From NCBI GenBank assembly GCA_963743035.1, contig CAVUOB010000003.1, positions 124,001-188,000 on the forward strand: 64,000 nt of DNA. Direction: 5' to 3'. How positions within the stretch are numbered: position 1 is the first letter of the stretch; each line of letters opens with the position of its first letter. The translations under genes and the position numbers were made by a program. Origin of the DNA: PALSA-911 sp963743035 (GTDB lineage Bacteria > Pseudomonadota > Alphaproteobacteria > Acetobacterales > Acetobacteraceae). The notes beneath the pieces are model-generated. The model searched no databases. It had not been told where the DNA came from and saw only the letters and a list, made by a program, of their open reading frames with translations. Positions 18,264-29,127 of this stretch are shown piece by piece.

Positions 18264-19036
18264 ATGGCAGACCTGACAGATGGGGAGAAATCCGCCGAAA
18301 GGCAGTCCCCCGATCAGGCCGCGTTCGCGCTGCAGGCCAGGCGCCTGCTGCGCGCGGCCCGGTCGGGCACGCTGGCGACGGTGACGTGCGCCACGATGCC
18401 GGCCAGCCCTTCGCCTCCCTGGTCACGCCCGCCATCGCCGCGGACGGCGCGATCCTGCTGCTGCTGTCCGACCTCGCGGAGCATACCCGCCATCTGCGCG
18501 CCGAGCCGCGCTGCTCGCTGCTGGTGGCGGGCGCGCCGGAGAGCGCCAACCCGCAGACCGCCCCGCGCATCACGGTGACCGGGCTGGCGTCGGTGTCCGA
18601 CGCCGAGGCGGATCGCGCCCGGTTCCTGGCGGTGCATCCCTATGCCGCGCTGTATGCCGGGTTCGGCGATTTCCATCTCTGGCGCATCGCCCCGCGTGGC
18701 GGCCTGCTGGTCGGCGGCTTCGCCCGCGCCAGCCGCCTGCGCGCCGCCGAGCTGGTCCCGGACCCGGACGCCGCCGCCGCGATCGCCGCGGCCGAGGCGG
18801 GCATTTTGTCGCACTGCAATAACGATCATGCCGATGCCATGGCGGCGATCGGCGCGGCGGCGAGCGGGCGCGCCGGCGCATGGCGCATGGCGACGGCGGA
18901 TTCCGAAGGCTTTGACCTCGCACTTGAGGAGACGACGCAGCGGATCGACTTCTCCGCCCCCGTCGCTGATAGCGGCGGCCTGCGCAATGAACTGGTCCGG
19001 CTGACGCAGGCTGCACGCAGAATTGCCGGTAATTGA
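18264..19036 (+). pseudogene. pyridoxamine 5'-phosphate oxidase-fold (HugZ-like) protein, frameshifted
   Basis: A split-barrel flavin/haem-binding family protein with a C-terminal DUF2470-like domain (ILSHCNNDHADAM). The first frame, from ATG 18264, gives SPDQAAFALQARRLLRAARSG then LATV. The second frame takes over as RHDAGQPFASLVTPA. Restoring one missing base near 18387-18392 (LATVT-LRHDAGQPF) gives an intact 257-residue protein, the family length. HugZ-type members are linked to haem use. It lies between divergent chvI and co-directional pckA. The lesion may be a sequence error. Confidence 0.75.
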
Positions 19037-19132
19037 GGAGCAACCGGCTAGACCGCCCCGCGGTCAACCCGTAAAACCCAAGAGAAACGTCCGTACAGCG
19101 CCAACAAAGCGCATGCAACGCAGGAGCTCGCC

Positions 19133-20746
<1,614 letters not shown>

Positions 20747-20767
20747 TCCCAAACTCGGGACGTCAAG

Positions 20768-20801
20768 GTCCGGGGCCTGGCGCAGGCCCCGGACTTGTTT
20801 T
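20768..20801 (+). terminator. Rho-independent terminator of pckA
   Basis: A perfect 12-bp stem GTCCGGGGCCTG / CAGGCCCCGGAC with a 3-nt loop, followed by TTGTTTT, 22 bases after the pckA stop. Confidence 0.85.
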
Positions 20802-20824
20802 GTACGGACTTGCTTTGTACGGCC
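20795..20824. repeat. 15-bp tandem repeat, two copies
   Basis: TTGTTTTGTACGGAC is followed directly by TTGCTTTGTACGGCC (two differences). It overlaps the T-tract of the pckA terminator and ends 45 bases before the next start codon. Confidence 0.7.
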
Positions 20825-20869
20825 AACGCCGCAGACTGCCGGCATCGGGCAACGATCCAGGAGCGATGC

Positions 20870-21628
20870 ATGGCCAGGCTGGACGGCAAGGTGGCGTTGG
20901 TGACGGGCGCGCAGCAGGGCATCGGCCGGGCGATCGCGATCGCCTTCGCGCAGGCCGGCGCCGATGTGGCGGTGAACTACCTCGATGACGCCGCCCAGGC
21001 GGGCAGCGTGGCCGAGGCTGTACGGACGGCGGGGCGCCGGACGGCGCTGATCCAGGGCGACGTGGCCGATATCGGCGCCGGCGCGGCGATGGTGGCAGAA
21101 ACCGTGCGCCAGCTCGGCGCGATCGACATACTCGTGAACAATGCCGGCGTGTTTCCCCGGGTGCCGTTCCTGGAGATGTCGGGCGACGACTGGGATTTCG
21201 TCCACGGCGTCAACCTCAAGGGCAGCTGCTTCTGCGCCCAGGCGGCGGCCAAGGCGATGATCGCGCAGGGCCGCGGCGGCTGCATCCTCAGCCTGGCGTC
21301 GCAGGCGATCACCGGGAACTCCCCGGACGGAGTGCATTACGCCGCCAGCAAGGGCGGCATCGTCTCGCTGACCCGCGCCATGGCGCTGGAGCTGGCGGCG
21401 CACGGCATCCGCGTCAACGCCATCGCGCCCGGGCTGACCGACACCGCCCAGCCGCGCTACGGTCACACCGAGGAAGAGCTTCGCCTGCGCGCGCTGCGCA
21501 TTCCGCTGGGACGCATGGGAAAGCCGGAGGACATCGCCCATGTCGCGCTGTTCCTGGCCTCGGAAGACGCGGCGTTCATGACCGGACAGACCGTGCACGC
21601 CAACGGCGGCACCTACATGCCGTCCTGA
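20870..21628 (+). CDS. SDR family oxidoreductase (FabG-like)
   Basis: A classical short-chain dehydrogenase of 252 residues: TGAQQGIG cofactor loop (12-19), NNAG, catalytic HYAASK with Tyr157 and Lys161, and the C-terminal MTGQTVHANGG. The ATG at 20870 follows CCAGGAG. Unlike the SDR at 4612 it is of typical FabG length, but the genomic context (no acyl carrier or fatty acid genes) argues against fatty acid synthesis. The downstream hydrolase gene starts 50 bases later and may be co-transcribed. Confidence 0.9.
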   Translation: MARLDGKVALVTGAQQGIGRAIAIAFAQAGADVAVNYLDDAAQAGSVAEAVRTAGRRTALIQGDVADIGAGAAMVAETVRQLGAIDILVNNAGVFPRVPFLEMSGDDWDFVHGVNLKGSCFCAQAAAKAMIAQGRGGCILSLASQAITGNSPDGVHYAASKGGIVSLTRAMALELAAHGIRVNAIAPGLTDTAQPRYGHTEEELRLRALRIPLGRMGKPEDIAHVALFLASEDAAFMTGQTVHANGGTYMPS

Positions 21629-21677
21629 GCGCCAGCTTCGATCCAACGCCAGGCTTCAATCCAGAACGGGGAGCGTC

Positions 21678-22589
21678 ATGTCGAGCCAGAAGGTCAGCTT
21701 CTACAGCGAGGGCGTCAAACTGGCGGGGGATCTGTTCCTGCCGCCCGACCTGCCACCCAACCCTTCGCACGACGGGGAAAAGCGCGCCGGCATCGTGCTG
21801 TGCCACGGCTATACCGGCGTGCGGGACCTGTACCTGCCCGATACCGCCCGGGCGCTGGCCGCGGCGGGCTATGTCGTGCTGACCTTCGACTACAAGGGCT
21901 GGGGCGACAGCGAGGGTTCGCGCAGCCGCCTCGCCCCCTATGGCCGGGTGCTCGACAGCCAGGCGGCGCTGACCTTCCTCGGCGCGCAGCCGATGGTGGA
22001 TGCCGGCCATCTCGGCCTGTACGGCACCAGCTATGGCGGCGCGACCGTGGTCTGGACCGCCGCGGTGGACAACCGGGCGAAATGCGTGGTGTCCGTGGTC
22101 GGCGTCGGCCACGGCCGGCGCTGGATGCGCAGCGTGCGCCACCCCGACGAGTTCGCCGATCTGCTGGAACGCGCAGCCTCGGACCGCGTGCGCCGGGTGA
22201 TGACGGGAGAATCCGAATTCGTCGAGCGTGGCGAGATCCTGCTGCCCGACCGCCAGTCCGCCGCCCTGGCCGCCGCGGCGCGGGCCGGCAATCCGGGCGC
22301 GGTCAGCCAGATCCCGCTCGAATACATCGACGACACGCTGGGCTTTCATCCCGAATGGGTGGTGGACAGGATCGCCCCGCGCCCGGTGCTGTTCATCACC
22401 ACCGACGACGACCGGCTGGTGCCGCAGGAGGAGAGCGAGGCGCTGTACGCCCGCGCCGGCGAGCCGAAGAAGCTGGTCGTGCTGCCCGGCTGGGGCCATT
22501 ACGAGGTCTATACCGGCGAGGCGTTCCGCCAAGTCATCGAGCCGACCCTGGCCTGGTACCGGCAGCACCTGCCGGCGAGACCGGGTTAG
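21678..22589 (+). CDS. alpha/beta hydrolase (dienelactone hydrolase/acetyl xylan esterase-like)
   Basis: A 303-residue serine hydrolase. It starts SFYSEGVKLAGDLFLPP, then LCHGYTGVRDLYLPD (oxyanion region), FDYKGWGDSEG, the nucleophile elbow GTSYGG, acid DDDRLVP and the catalytic His in GWGHYEVY. The order and spacing are those of an active enzyme of the peptidase S9/DUF1100-type hydrolases that act on esters or amides. It follows the SDR by 50 bases. A two-hairpin intergenic repeat follows its stop. Confidence 0.88.
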   Translation: MSSQKVSFYSEGVKLAGDLFLPPDLPPNPSHDGEKRAGIVLCHGYTGVRDLYLPDTARALAAAGYVVLTFDYKGWGDSEGSRSRLAPYGRVLDSQAALTFLGAQPMVDAGHLGLYGTSYGGATVVWTAAVDNRAKCVVSVVGVGHGRRWMRSVRHPDEFADLLERAASDRVRRVMTGESEFVERGEILLPDRQSAALAAAARAGNPGAVSQIPLEYIDDTLGFHPEWVVDRIAPRPVLFITTDDDRLVPQEESEALYARAGEPKKLVVLPGWGHYEVYTGEAFRQVIEPTLAWYRQHLPARPG

Positions 22590-22611
22590 AGCAACGAAGC
22601 CTCTCGCAGGC

Positions 22612-22672
22612 AGCAAGCCCCGGGCTCCGCCCGGACCCGCCAAAGGGCAGTCGCCCTTTGGAAACCCGTTTG
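22612..22672. repeat. intergenic two-hairpin repeat module (copy 2)
   Basis: GCAAGCC then CCGGGCTCCGCCCGG (hairpin), ACCCGCC, AAAGGGCAGTCGCCCTTT (hairpin), GGAAACCCG. It has the same layout as the left modules at 15294, 31078 and 53000 and lies between convergent stops. Confidence 0.75.
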
Positions 22673-22679
22673 TTTTCCG

Positions 22680-23180
22680 CTAGGTGGGCACGACCTGCAC
22701 CCCTAGCAGCCGCAGCACCAGCACCGTGACCAGGACCGCCACCACCACGACGCTCAGCGCCCAGCGCAGCCACAGATAGCCGCCCGGCAGCAATTCGCTG
22801 CGCGCGAGCCGCGTCTCCGTCACCACCGCGGCGCAAAAACCGGCGATCAGCACCGCCAGCGCCAGCTCCGGCGCGATCAGCACCGTTGACAGCAGCGCCG
22901 CCCAGCCGATCAGCGACGGCAGCACGCCAAGGCCGAAGCGCAGCCGGTCGTGGCGGGCAGCATCCCCCAGCGTCGGATCGGGCTCGGGTGCCGCCAGCGC
23001 CAGGCCCCAATGCACCCCGCCGAGAAAGGACAGCACCACCGCGCCATAGAAGATTAGCGCCAGCAGCCAGGTATTCGCCAGCGGCCCGGCGACCGAGACC
23101 GCGAACAGCCCACAGGCGAGGAACGGGATCAGCCCGGCGACGCCGAGCAGGATCGCCAGGGCGGGAAGCCGCAGCTTCAT
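22680..23180 (-). CDS. DUF3429 domain membrane protein
   Basis: A 166-residue protein with about five membrane helices. The DUF3429 hallmarks are LLGVAGLIPF near the N-terminus and LIFYGAVVLSFLGGVHWGLAL in the second helix pair, followed by a charged loop and LRFGLGVLPSLIGW. The function is unknown. It ends the unit that begins with the D-aminoacylase gene, whose stop is only 10 bases upstream, so the two are likely co-transcribed. Confidence 0.82.
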   Translation of the reverse strand: MKLRLPALAILLGVAGLIPFLACGLFAVSVAGPLANTWLLALIFYGAVVLSFLGGVHWGLALAAPEPDPTLGDAARHDRLRFGLGVLPSLIGWAALLSTVLIAPELALAVLIAGFCAAVVTETRLARSELLPGGYLWLRWALSVVVVAVLVTVLVLRLLGVQVVPT

Positions 23181-23190
23181 GCCGTCCGCC

Positions 23191-24907
23191 CTACCGCGTC
23201 CCGCGCACCAGCCGCCCGGGCAGCGCGCCGGTGGCCTGGCCGTTCAGGTAGACCGGCAGGCCGGAGACGATGGTGGCGTCATAGCCCTCGGTCTCCTGCA
23301 CCAGCCGCCGCCCGCCGGCGGGCAGGTCGTAGCGCACCTCCGGCGCGCGCACGCGCAGCCTGGCGTGGTCGATCACATTGATGTCCGCCTTCAGCCCGGG
23401 GGCGAGCAGCCCACGGTCCGACAGGCCGATGGCCATCGCGTTGTCGCGGGTGATGCGCTTGATCACCCACTCGATCGGCAGCTTCTCGCCCCGCGTGCGG
23501 TCGCGCGTCCAGTGCGTGACCATGTAGGTGTGGGAGCTGGCGTCGCAGATGATGGACACATGCGCCCCGCCGTCGCCCAGGCCCATGATGGTGTTGGGAT
23601 GCTGCATCATCTCCTGCACCGCGCCCAGCGTGCCGTCGGCGTAGTTGATCAGCGGGCGGTACAGCACCGCACGGCCGCCATCGGCGAGCAGCCAGTCGTA
23701 GCACAGCTCCTTCGGATCGACGCCCATCCTGGCGGCCTGCGCGCCGCAGCTCAGCTCCGGCGCCGGCTCGTAGTTCACGGGATCGTTGAGCTGGAAGATC
23801 TTGTCCCAGGTGCGGGTGCGGTGGCCGATGACCGGATCCGGGCATTCCTCTGCCAGCAGTTTGGCGCGGAATTCCGGCTGGCGCAGGATCGCCATCTTCT
23901 CCTCGAACGGCAGATGCGCGATCGCCCGGAAGGACGGGCAGAGCATGAACGGGTTCTGCGAGATCTCGAAGCCGAGCATCACCCCGATCGGGCGCGCCAT
24001 GACCTGGCCGATCAGCTTGTTGCCGGCGGCGTTGGCGGCCTCGATATGGCCGAGGATCTTGCGCCACAGCTCGGGCCGGGATTCGCGCTGCAGCAGCGAC
24101 ACGGTCATCGGCCGGCCGGCCGCGGCGGCGATGCGCCGCAGGATGGCGAACTCGTCGTCGGGTTCCTCGAAATCGGAGATCACCTGCATCCAGCCCCGGC
24201 CGACCTCGTTCAGCGACCGGCCGATGGTGGCGAGTTCCAGCTCGGCGGCATGCAGCGTCGGGATATGCTTCCCGGCCAGCGTCTTGTGGGCGATGGTGCG
24301 CGAGGTGGAAAACCCGAGCGCGCCGGCGCGGATGCCCTCGGCGGCCAGGCGCGCCATCTCGTTGCGGTCCGCCTCGGTGGCCGGCTCGCGGTCGGCGCCG
24401 CGCTGGCCCATGACATAGACGCGGACGGCGGAGTGCGGCACCTGGGTGGCAACGTCCATATCGGTACTGCCTGGCGTCCAGCGCATCCATGAAATCGGGA
24501 AAGGTTTCCCAGTTCCACGGCAGCCCGGCCGTGAGCACGACCTCGGGGATGTCCTCCACCCCCTCCATCAGCTCCACCAACATCTCGCGCTGCTCCGGCC
24601 GGCAGGGCGCGAAGCCGACGCCGCAATTGCCGATCAGGGCCGTGGTGACGCCATTCCACGAGGAGGGGGTGATGTGGTTCCCCCAGGTGACCTGCGCGTC
24701 GTAATGCGTGTGCACGTCGATGAAGCCGGGGGTGACGAGCTTGCCGCGCGCGTCGATCTCGGTCTCGCCCTTGCGGGTGACCTGGCCGATCTCCTGGATC
24801 CTGCCGTCGGCGACGGCGAGGTCGGCCTCGTACGGGGCCCCGCCGGAGCCGTCGACGATGGTGCCGCCCCGAATGACGAGCGTGGGCGTGCTGGGGCTGC
24901 CGGCCAT
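23191..24907 (-). pseudogene. N-acyl-D-amino-acid deacylase family amidohydrolase, frameshifted
   Basis: A metal-dependent amidohydrolase of the D-aminoacylase/dihydroorotase-like group. The first frame gives LVIRGGTIVDGSGG, the metal motif GFIDVHTHYDAQVTW and FPDFMDALDARQY. The second frame takes over as DMDVATQVPHSAVRVYVMGQ and runs to the end (GLGDGGAHVSIICD holds a metal ligand). Removing one G of the GG at 24463-24464 joins them into 571 residues, the family length. The frame upstream of the shift keeps open for 1.1 kb, but only as nonsense. N-acyl-D-residues or hydantoin-like compounds are possible substrates. Confidence 0.85.
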
Positions 24908-25068
24908 GAGATATCCTCCTTGAAATTTTCGCTTGGGCGTATTTTCACAAGCGATGGTACGTCCCGGGCACCGTCAGGTAAAGTTCCGCCCCCGCACCGC
25001 GAATCCCGGTCCCGGCATGGCAGAGCAACGATGACATTCGCGCCCCCAGCCCCTATCTAGACGCCATC

Positions 25069-25809
25069 ATGACCCAGGGATCCCGGCCTCTCCTCCGCTC
25101 TTTCCGATGCGGCCTACTGGTGGTTGCGCTTATGGCGCTGGCTGGCTGCGCACCGAGCTACTCGCCCGACACCTATTCGTCCGCCGCCGTGCAGCAGGCG
25201 AACAAGGTGGAGCGCGGGGTGATCGCCGGCGTGCGCAAGGTGGATGTCAGCGCTCCCGGCACGGTCGGCGCGGTCGCCGGCGGCGCCGCCGGCGGGGCGC
25301 TGGGCGCGCAGGTGCCCGGCAGCACGCTGGGCGCCACGTTCGGCGCGATCGGCGGCACGGTGCTGGGCGGCCTGGTCGGCACCACGGTGGAGCACACCAC
25401 GGCCGATACCACCGCCTACGAATACATCGTGCGCAAGCCGAACGGCGACATGGTCTCCGTCACCCAGAAGGACAAGGAGCCGCTGGCGATCGGCCAGACG
25501 GTGCTGGTGATCGCCGGCAGCCAGGCGCGCATCGTGCCGGACTACACCACGCCCGAACCGGCACCGACCCCGGCGCCGATCGTCACCGCGCCGCTGCCCC
25601 CGCCCGCGTCCGCCACCGCCGGGGGAGCGCCCGCCGCCGAGAAGGCGCCCGACGCAGCCGCGCCATCGGCCCCATCCGCGCCCGCTTCCGCCAGTTCCAC
25701 CCCGCCGATCCAGCTACCCTCCGTCCCCTCGACCGCGAAGGACGCCGCGCCGACCTCCCTCGTCCCGTCGCTCGTGCCCGCCGTCGCCGCGGAGGCAGCC
25801 AAACTCTAG
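25069..25809 (+). CDS. outer-membrane lipoprotein with glycine-zipper domain
   Basis: A 246-residue secreted lipoprotein: signal peptide with the lipobox LAGC (Cys at about residue 27), then a glycine-zipper region (VAGGAAGGALGAQVPGSTLGATFGAIGGTVLGGLVG, cut here across residues 68-103 in several GxxxG steps), a small beta domain (YEYIVRKPNGDMVSVTQ, QTVLVIAG) like the SlyB/Pcp family, and a long low-complexity Pro/Ala/Ser tail. The tail is not typical of SlyB. Acts at the outer membrane, perhaps in envelope integrity. A hairpin follows the stop. Confidence 0.8.
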   Translation: MTQGSRPLLRSFRCGLLVVALMALAGCAPSYSPDTYSSAAVQQANKVERGVIAGVRKVDVSAPGTVGAVAGGAAGGALGAQVPGSTLGATFGAIGGTVLGGLVGTTVEHTTADTTAYEYIVRKPNGDMVSVTQKDKEPLAIGQTVLVIAGSQARIVPDYTTPEPAPTPAPIVTAPLPPPASATAGGAPAAEKAPDAAAPSAPSAPASASSTPPIQLPSVPSTAKDAAPTSLVPSLVPAVAAEAAKL

Positions 25810-25810
25810 G

Positions 25811-25879
25811 GTCTGCCGAGCGACTTTATCCATTCGGATGTTCCCATCCGAATGGATGTCGCTCTGGACGCGGCAGACG
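25811..25879. terminator. nested hairpin after the lipoprotein gene
   Basis: The inner stem ATCCATTCGGATG / CATCCGAATGGAT (25828-25840, 25845-25857) has a TTCC loop. It is continued by GCGAC/GTCGC and, after a bulge, by GTCTGCCG/CGGCAGAC. No strong T-tract follows, so it may be a processing or Rho-type stop. Confidence 0.6.
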
Positions 25880-25919
25880 CCCTCGCCCACCATGACGAGA
25901 ACCTCGGGGGAGGACGCGC

Positions 25920-26771
25920 ATGCAAACCATCGGGAACGCGACGTTTGCCAGGCTGTCGGCGCATACCGGCGCCGAGGTCACCGGCATCGACCTGACCCGA
26001 CCCGTCGATGCCGAACTGCAGGCGGCACTGAACCGTGCCTTCATCGAGCATTCGGTGCTGGTGGTGCGCGGCCAGAAGCTCACGCCCGGGCAGATGCTGG
26101 CGGCGGTGCGGCTGTTCGGGGAGGTGTTCGTGCAGCACAACACCCGCTTCGCGCTGCCGGACTGCCCGCTGATCCACTACATCTCCAACCAGGACAGATT
26201 CCCCGACGGAAGGCGCTACATCCCCGGCGAGGGCTACCACACCGACCATTCCAACGACCGCGCCCCGCCCAAGGCCACGGTGCTGCACGCCGTGCAACTG
26301 CCCGACACCGGCGGCGACACCCAGTATGTGAACATGCACGCCGCCTACGAGGGCCTGCCCGCCGCGATGCGCGCGGGGATCGACGGGCTGCGGGCCGTGC
26401 ATGTCTACCAGAGCCGGCACAGCGCGCGGAAACTGATGACGCTGGCGGAAAACGCCCAGGGCCGCGTACCCGATGCGGTGCTGCATCCGCTGGTGCGCAC
26501 CCACCCGGAAACCGGCCGGCGCGCGATCTACATCAACCCGATCCGCATCGACGCCATCGAGGGGATGGAGGAGCCGGAGGCGCTGGAGTTGTTGGCGCAA
26601 CTGCTCGCCCACGCGACGCAACCGCAATACGAGTACCGGCACGAATGGCGGCCGGGCGACCTGGTGATGTGGGACAATCGCTGCCTGCTGCACAAGGCGA
26701 ACGGCGATTACGACATGGCGCAGGTCCGGTATCTGTACCGGGTCATGCTGCAGGGCGATGTGCCGCGATAG
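25920..26771 (+). CDS. TauD/TfdA family Fe(II)/2-oxoglutarate dioxygenase
   Basis: A 283-residue non-haem iron oxygenase. The facial triad is visible: His107 and Asp109 in YHTDHSND and distal His258 in MWDNRCLLHKA, with a 2-oxoglutarate-binding Arg in VRYLYRVML. The N-terminus IDLTRPVDAELQAALNRAF and LVVRGQKLTPGQ are family-typical. Related enzymes hydroxylate taurine, chlorophenoxyacetates or other small acids; nothing nearby reveals the substrate. It is probably transcribed alone. Confidence 0.9.
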   Translation: MQTIGNATFARLSAHTGAEVTGIDLTRPVDAELQAALNRAFIEHSVLVVRGQKLTPGQMLAAVRLFGEVFVQHNTRFALPDCPLIHYISNQDRFPDGRRYIPGEGYHTDHSNDRAPPKATVLHAVQLPDTGGDTQYVNMHAAYEGLPAAMRAGIDGLRAVHVYQSRHSARKLMTLAENAQGRVPDAVLHPLVRTHPETGRRAIYINPIRIDAIEGMEEPEALELLAQLLAHATQPQYEYRHEWRPGDLVMWDNRCLLHKANGDYDMAQVRYLYRVMLQGDVPR

Positions 26772-26815
26772 GCAAGGCCGGAACCCGCACCCCCTCGCTT
26801 GAAGGGGGCGCGTAA

Positions 26816-26831
26816 AGGGACGGCCGTCCCT
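26816..26831. terminator. 16-bp palindrome between convergent genes
   Basis: AGGGACGGCCGTCCCT is a perfect palindrome between the TauD-family stop and the DUF2934 stop. It looks like a reduced form of the hairpin found in the intergenic repeat modules (AAGGGACGAC-GTCCCTT). Confidence 0.5.
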
Positions 26832-26839
26832 GCTGCCCT

Positions 26840-27079
26840 TCAGCCGCCCGGCACGTCCCGGGTCAGCAATGCCGGCAGGTTCACATCGGTACGGCCGGCA
26901 AGGATCTTTTCCTCATCCTCCATGGGCTCGTCGTCCCGGGCGCGCTCCTTGCGCGCCTCCTCGCGGATCACGTGCAGCCAATGGTCGAGCGCCCTGCCCT
27001 CGGGGCGTCCCTCGCGCTCCCAACGACGATAGGCAGCCTCACGGAGGGCTTGCTCGTTGTCTCGGTCCTGTTCAGGCAT
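26840..27079 (-). CDS. DUF2934 domain-containing small protein
   Basis: A 79-residue, strongly charged protein. The DUF2934 core is plain: EAAYRRWEREGRPEGRALDHWL (residues 14-35), with Trp and the GRPEG turn. The C-terminal half is acidic and of no known family. The ATG at 27079 follows GGGGAGATGA. The function is unknown; such genes often sit near stress genes, and here a dodecin gene lies upstream on the same strand. Confidence 0.85.
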   Translation of the reverse strand: MPEQDRDNEQALREAAYRRWEREGRPEGRALDHWLHVIREEARKERARDDEPMEDEEKILAGRTDVNLPALLTRDVPGG

Positions 27080-27204
27080 TCATCTCCCCTTGCCGCAGAA
27101 AACCCGGGCGCGAACGGCCAACCGATCCGACGCCGCCAGGATGCGCGTTCTTCTCCAGCGCGTGCGGGACGCATGCGATCGCCGGCGACCGGCCACGCCG
27201 GCAA

Positions 27205-27408
27205 TCAGCCTTCCAGAATGAACGTCAATTCCATCGTCACGCGGTACTCGGCGATTTTGCCGTTACTCACGCTGGCCTTGAGTTCGACAATGTGCAGGCC
27301 CGTGATGTTGCGAAGGGTCTTGCTGGCGCGATCCAGCCCCTCTCTCACCGCGGCATCGAAACTTTCCGTAGAGGCTGCCGTGACTTTTGACACACTTGCT
27401 ACAGCCAT
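27205..27408 (-). CDS. dodecin family flavin-binding protein
   Basis: A 67-residue dodecin, which assembles into a hollow dodecamer that stores or buffers flavins. The beta-alpha-beta-beta pattern is clear: VSKVTAASTESFDAAVREG, then ITGLHIVELKASVSNGKIAEYRVTM (interrupted here for length at about residues 35-59) and LTFILEG. The position of the flavin-stacking Trp is occupied by Leu-His (GLHIVE), so flavin binding may be altered; in some dodecins this site also varies. A strong GGGGAGG precedes the ATG at 27408. Confidence 0.9.
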   Translation of the reverse strand: MAVASVSKVTAASTESFDAAVREGLDRASKTLRNITGLHIVELKASVSNGKIAEYRVTMELTFILEG

Positions 27409-27598
27409 CCGAACCTCCCCTCAAAATGAACACGCAGGAACGTCACAACCGCTGATCCTGCAATGATAGCCGACCGGGCGGCGCAAGTGCTACGTCCTTC
27501 ATCCCGGAATGATTGATATTGGCGTGAGCATGGGGCGCCGGCCGGCCGCCCCCGGTTCCGGCATGGGAACCATCCTTCATCCTGTGCGGCGCCACCGG

Positions 27599-28960
27599 TC
27601 AGCCACCCGTGGCTCGCGCATGCCCAACGGTCGCCTCATACTCGGCCGAGATGTCCTTGCCCGTGTAGTCCGGCATCATCGCCGCCGAAACCAGGCTCAC
27701 CACCGCGCAGGCGGCGATGTAGATCGCGATGGCATAGCCCGTGCCGTACGCGGCGAACAACGCGGTCGCGATCAGCGGCGCCGGACCGCCGGCGATCACC
27801 GAGGCGAGCTGGTAGCCGAGCGACGCGCCGCTGTAGCGCAGACGCGGGGTGAACGCCTCGGCGATCAGCGCGGCCTGCGGGCCGTACTGCATGTCGTGCG
27901 GGATCAGCGACAACACGATGGCGATGAACACCGCGGACGGGATCGCGCTGTCGAGCATGCCGAAATACAGGAAGCCGAACAGCCCGGTGACCGCCGCGCC
28001 GATCAGGTACATCTTCCGCCGGCCGATCCGGTCCGAGATGTGGCCCGCCAGCGGAATGGTGACGAACGACAGGCAGGAGGCAACCAGCACCGCGGACAGG
28101 ATCAGGTTGCGCGGCATCTTCAGCGTGCCGACGCCGTAGGCGAACACGAAGGCGGTGAAGATATAGAACGGCGCCTGCTCGGACATGCGCAGCAGGGCGG
28201 ACAGGACGATCTCGCGCGGCTGCTTCCGGAACACCTCGGCGATGGGGGCGCGTTCGATCTTCTGCGTCTCGACAAGTTGCCGGAAGACCGGCGTCTCCAG
28301 GATGCCGAGCCGGATCCACAGGCCGATGCCGATCAGCACGATGCTGAGCAGGAACGGCACCCGCCAGCCCCAGGTCGCGAAATCGGCGCCCGTCCAGGCG
28401 CTGACGCCGAGGATCACCAGGTTCGACAGGAACAGGCCGCAGGGCACGCCGAATTGCGGCCAGGAGGCGACCAGCCCGCGGCTGCCATGGCCGCGCGCCC
28501 ATTCCATCGCGATCAGCACGGACCCGCCCCACTCGCCGCCGACGCCGATGCCCTGCAGCATGCGCAGCACGGTCAGGATGATCGCGCCCCAGATGCCGAT
28601 CGAGGCGTAGCTCGGCACGAAGGCAACCAGGAACGTGGCGATGCCCATCAGCATCAGCGTGGCGATCAGCGTCGCCTTGCGCCCGATCCGGTCGCCGTAA
28701 TGGCCGAAGATGGCGGCGCCGATCGGCCGGCCGACGAAGCCGATGAAATAGGTGCCGAAGGCGGCCAGCGTGCCGGTCAGCGGATCTTCATTGGGGAAGA
28801 AGAGCTTCGGAAAGACCAGCCCGGCGGCGGTGCCGTAGATGAAGAAGTCGTACCACTCGATCGTGGTGCCTATGGTGGCGGCGATCACCGCCTTGCGCAG
28901 TTCCGCGCTGTGCTGGGCATCCGACAGCCCGCCATAGCCCGTGGCGGCGTCCATGGCCAC
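27599..28960 (-). CDS. MFS transporter, metabolite:H+ symporter (ProP/ShiA-like)
   Basis: A 12-helix major facilitator of 453 residues. The MHS subfamily pattern is clear: ATIGTTIEWYDFFIYGTAAGLVF (first helix, shown here in part), GRPIGAAIFGHYGDRIGRK (loop 2-3 motif), GVGGEWGGSVLIAMEWA and LFLSNLV. Members import dicarboxylates, shikimate, proline/betaine or similar acids with protons; the substrate here is unknown. A good promoter lies 45-80 bases upstream. A DEAD-box helicase gene follows upstream on the same strand. Confidence 0.9.
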   Translation of the reverse strand: MAMDAATGYGGLSDAQHSAELRKAVIAATIGTTIEWYDFFIYGTAAGLVFPKLFFPNEDPLTGTLAAFGTYFIGFVGRPIGAAIFGHYGDRIGRKATLIATLMLMGIATFLVAFVPSYASIGIWGAIILTVLRMLQGIGVGGEWGGSVLIAMEWARGHGSRGLVASWPQFGVPCGLFLSNLVILGVSAWTGADFATWGWRVPFLLSIVLIGIGLWIRLGILETPVFRQLVETQKIERAPIAEVFRKQPREIVLSALLRMSEQAPFYIFTAFVFAYGVGTLKMPRNLILSAVLVASCLSFVTIPLAGHISDRIGRRKMYLIGAAVTGLFGFLYFGMLDSAIPSAVFIAIVLSLIPHDMQYGPQAALIAEAFTPRLRYSGASLGYQLASVIAGGPAPLIATALFAAYGTGYAIAIYIAACAVVSLVSAAMMPDYTGKDISAEYEATVGHARATGG

Positions 28961-29011
28961 ATCCTCCCTGCAGCAGCCATCCTTTCCTGCGTGGCTGATC
29001 TTGCAACAGTC

Positions 29012-29040
29012 AATATACTATTTTTTGGGCCACACGGCAA
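29012..29040 (-). promoter_or_regulatory. sigma70-type promoter for the MFS transporter
   Basis: On the minus strand TTGCCG (29035-29040), a 17-bp spacer and TATATT (29012-29017). This is the most AT-rich short stretch nearby and lies about 52 bases before the start codon. Confidence 0.6.
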
Positions 29041-29086
29041 CGTGAACCGCTTGCCAAACAAAGGGGCTCCTGACTTCCCGGGCTTC

Positions 29087-29127
29087 CGGCTCCTGGCGGG
29101 GTTTGGGGCCGAGCCCCAGCCTTGCTA
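29087..29127. repeat. intergenic repeat module (copy 3, partial)
   Basis: CTCCTGGCGGGGT, then TGGGGCCGAGCCCCA (hairpin), then GCCTTGCTA reading into the stop of the DEAD-box gene. It matches the distal half of the right-hand modules at 31230 and 53150. Confidence 0.6.

Noticed and set aside
23279..24460. Continuation of the upstream frame of the D-aminoacylase past the frameshift
   Set aside because: The frame stays open for over 1 kb, but the product turns Arg/Pro/Gly-rich and loses all family similarity; the true sequence continues in the other frame.
24700..25068. Short plus-strand frames upstream of the lipoprotein gene
   Set aside because: They overlap the D-aminoacylase 5' end and have no family features or ribosome sites.
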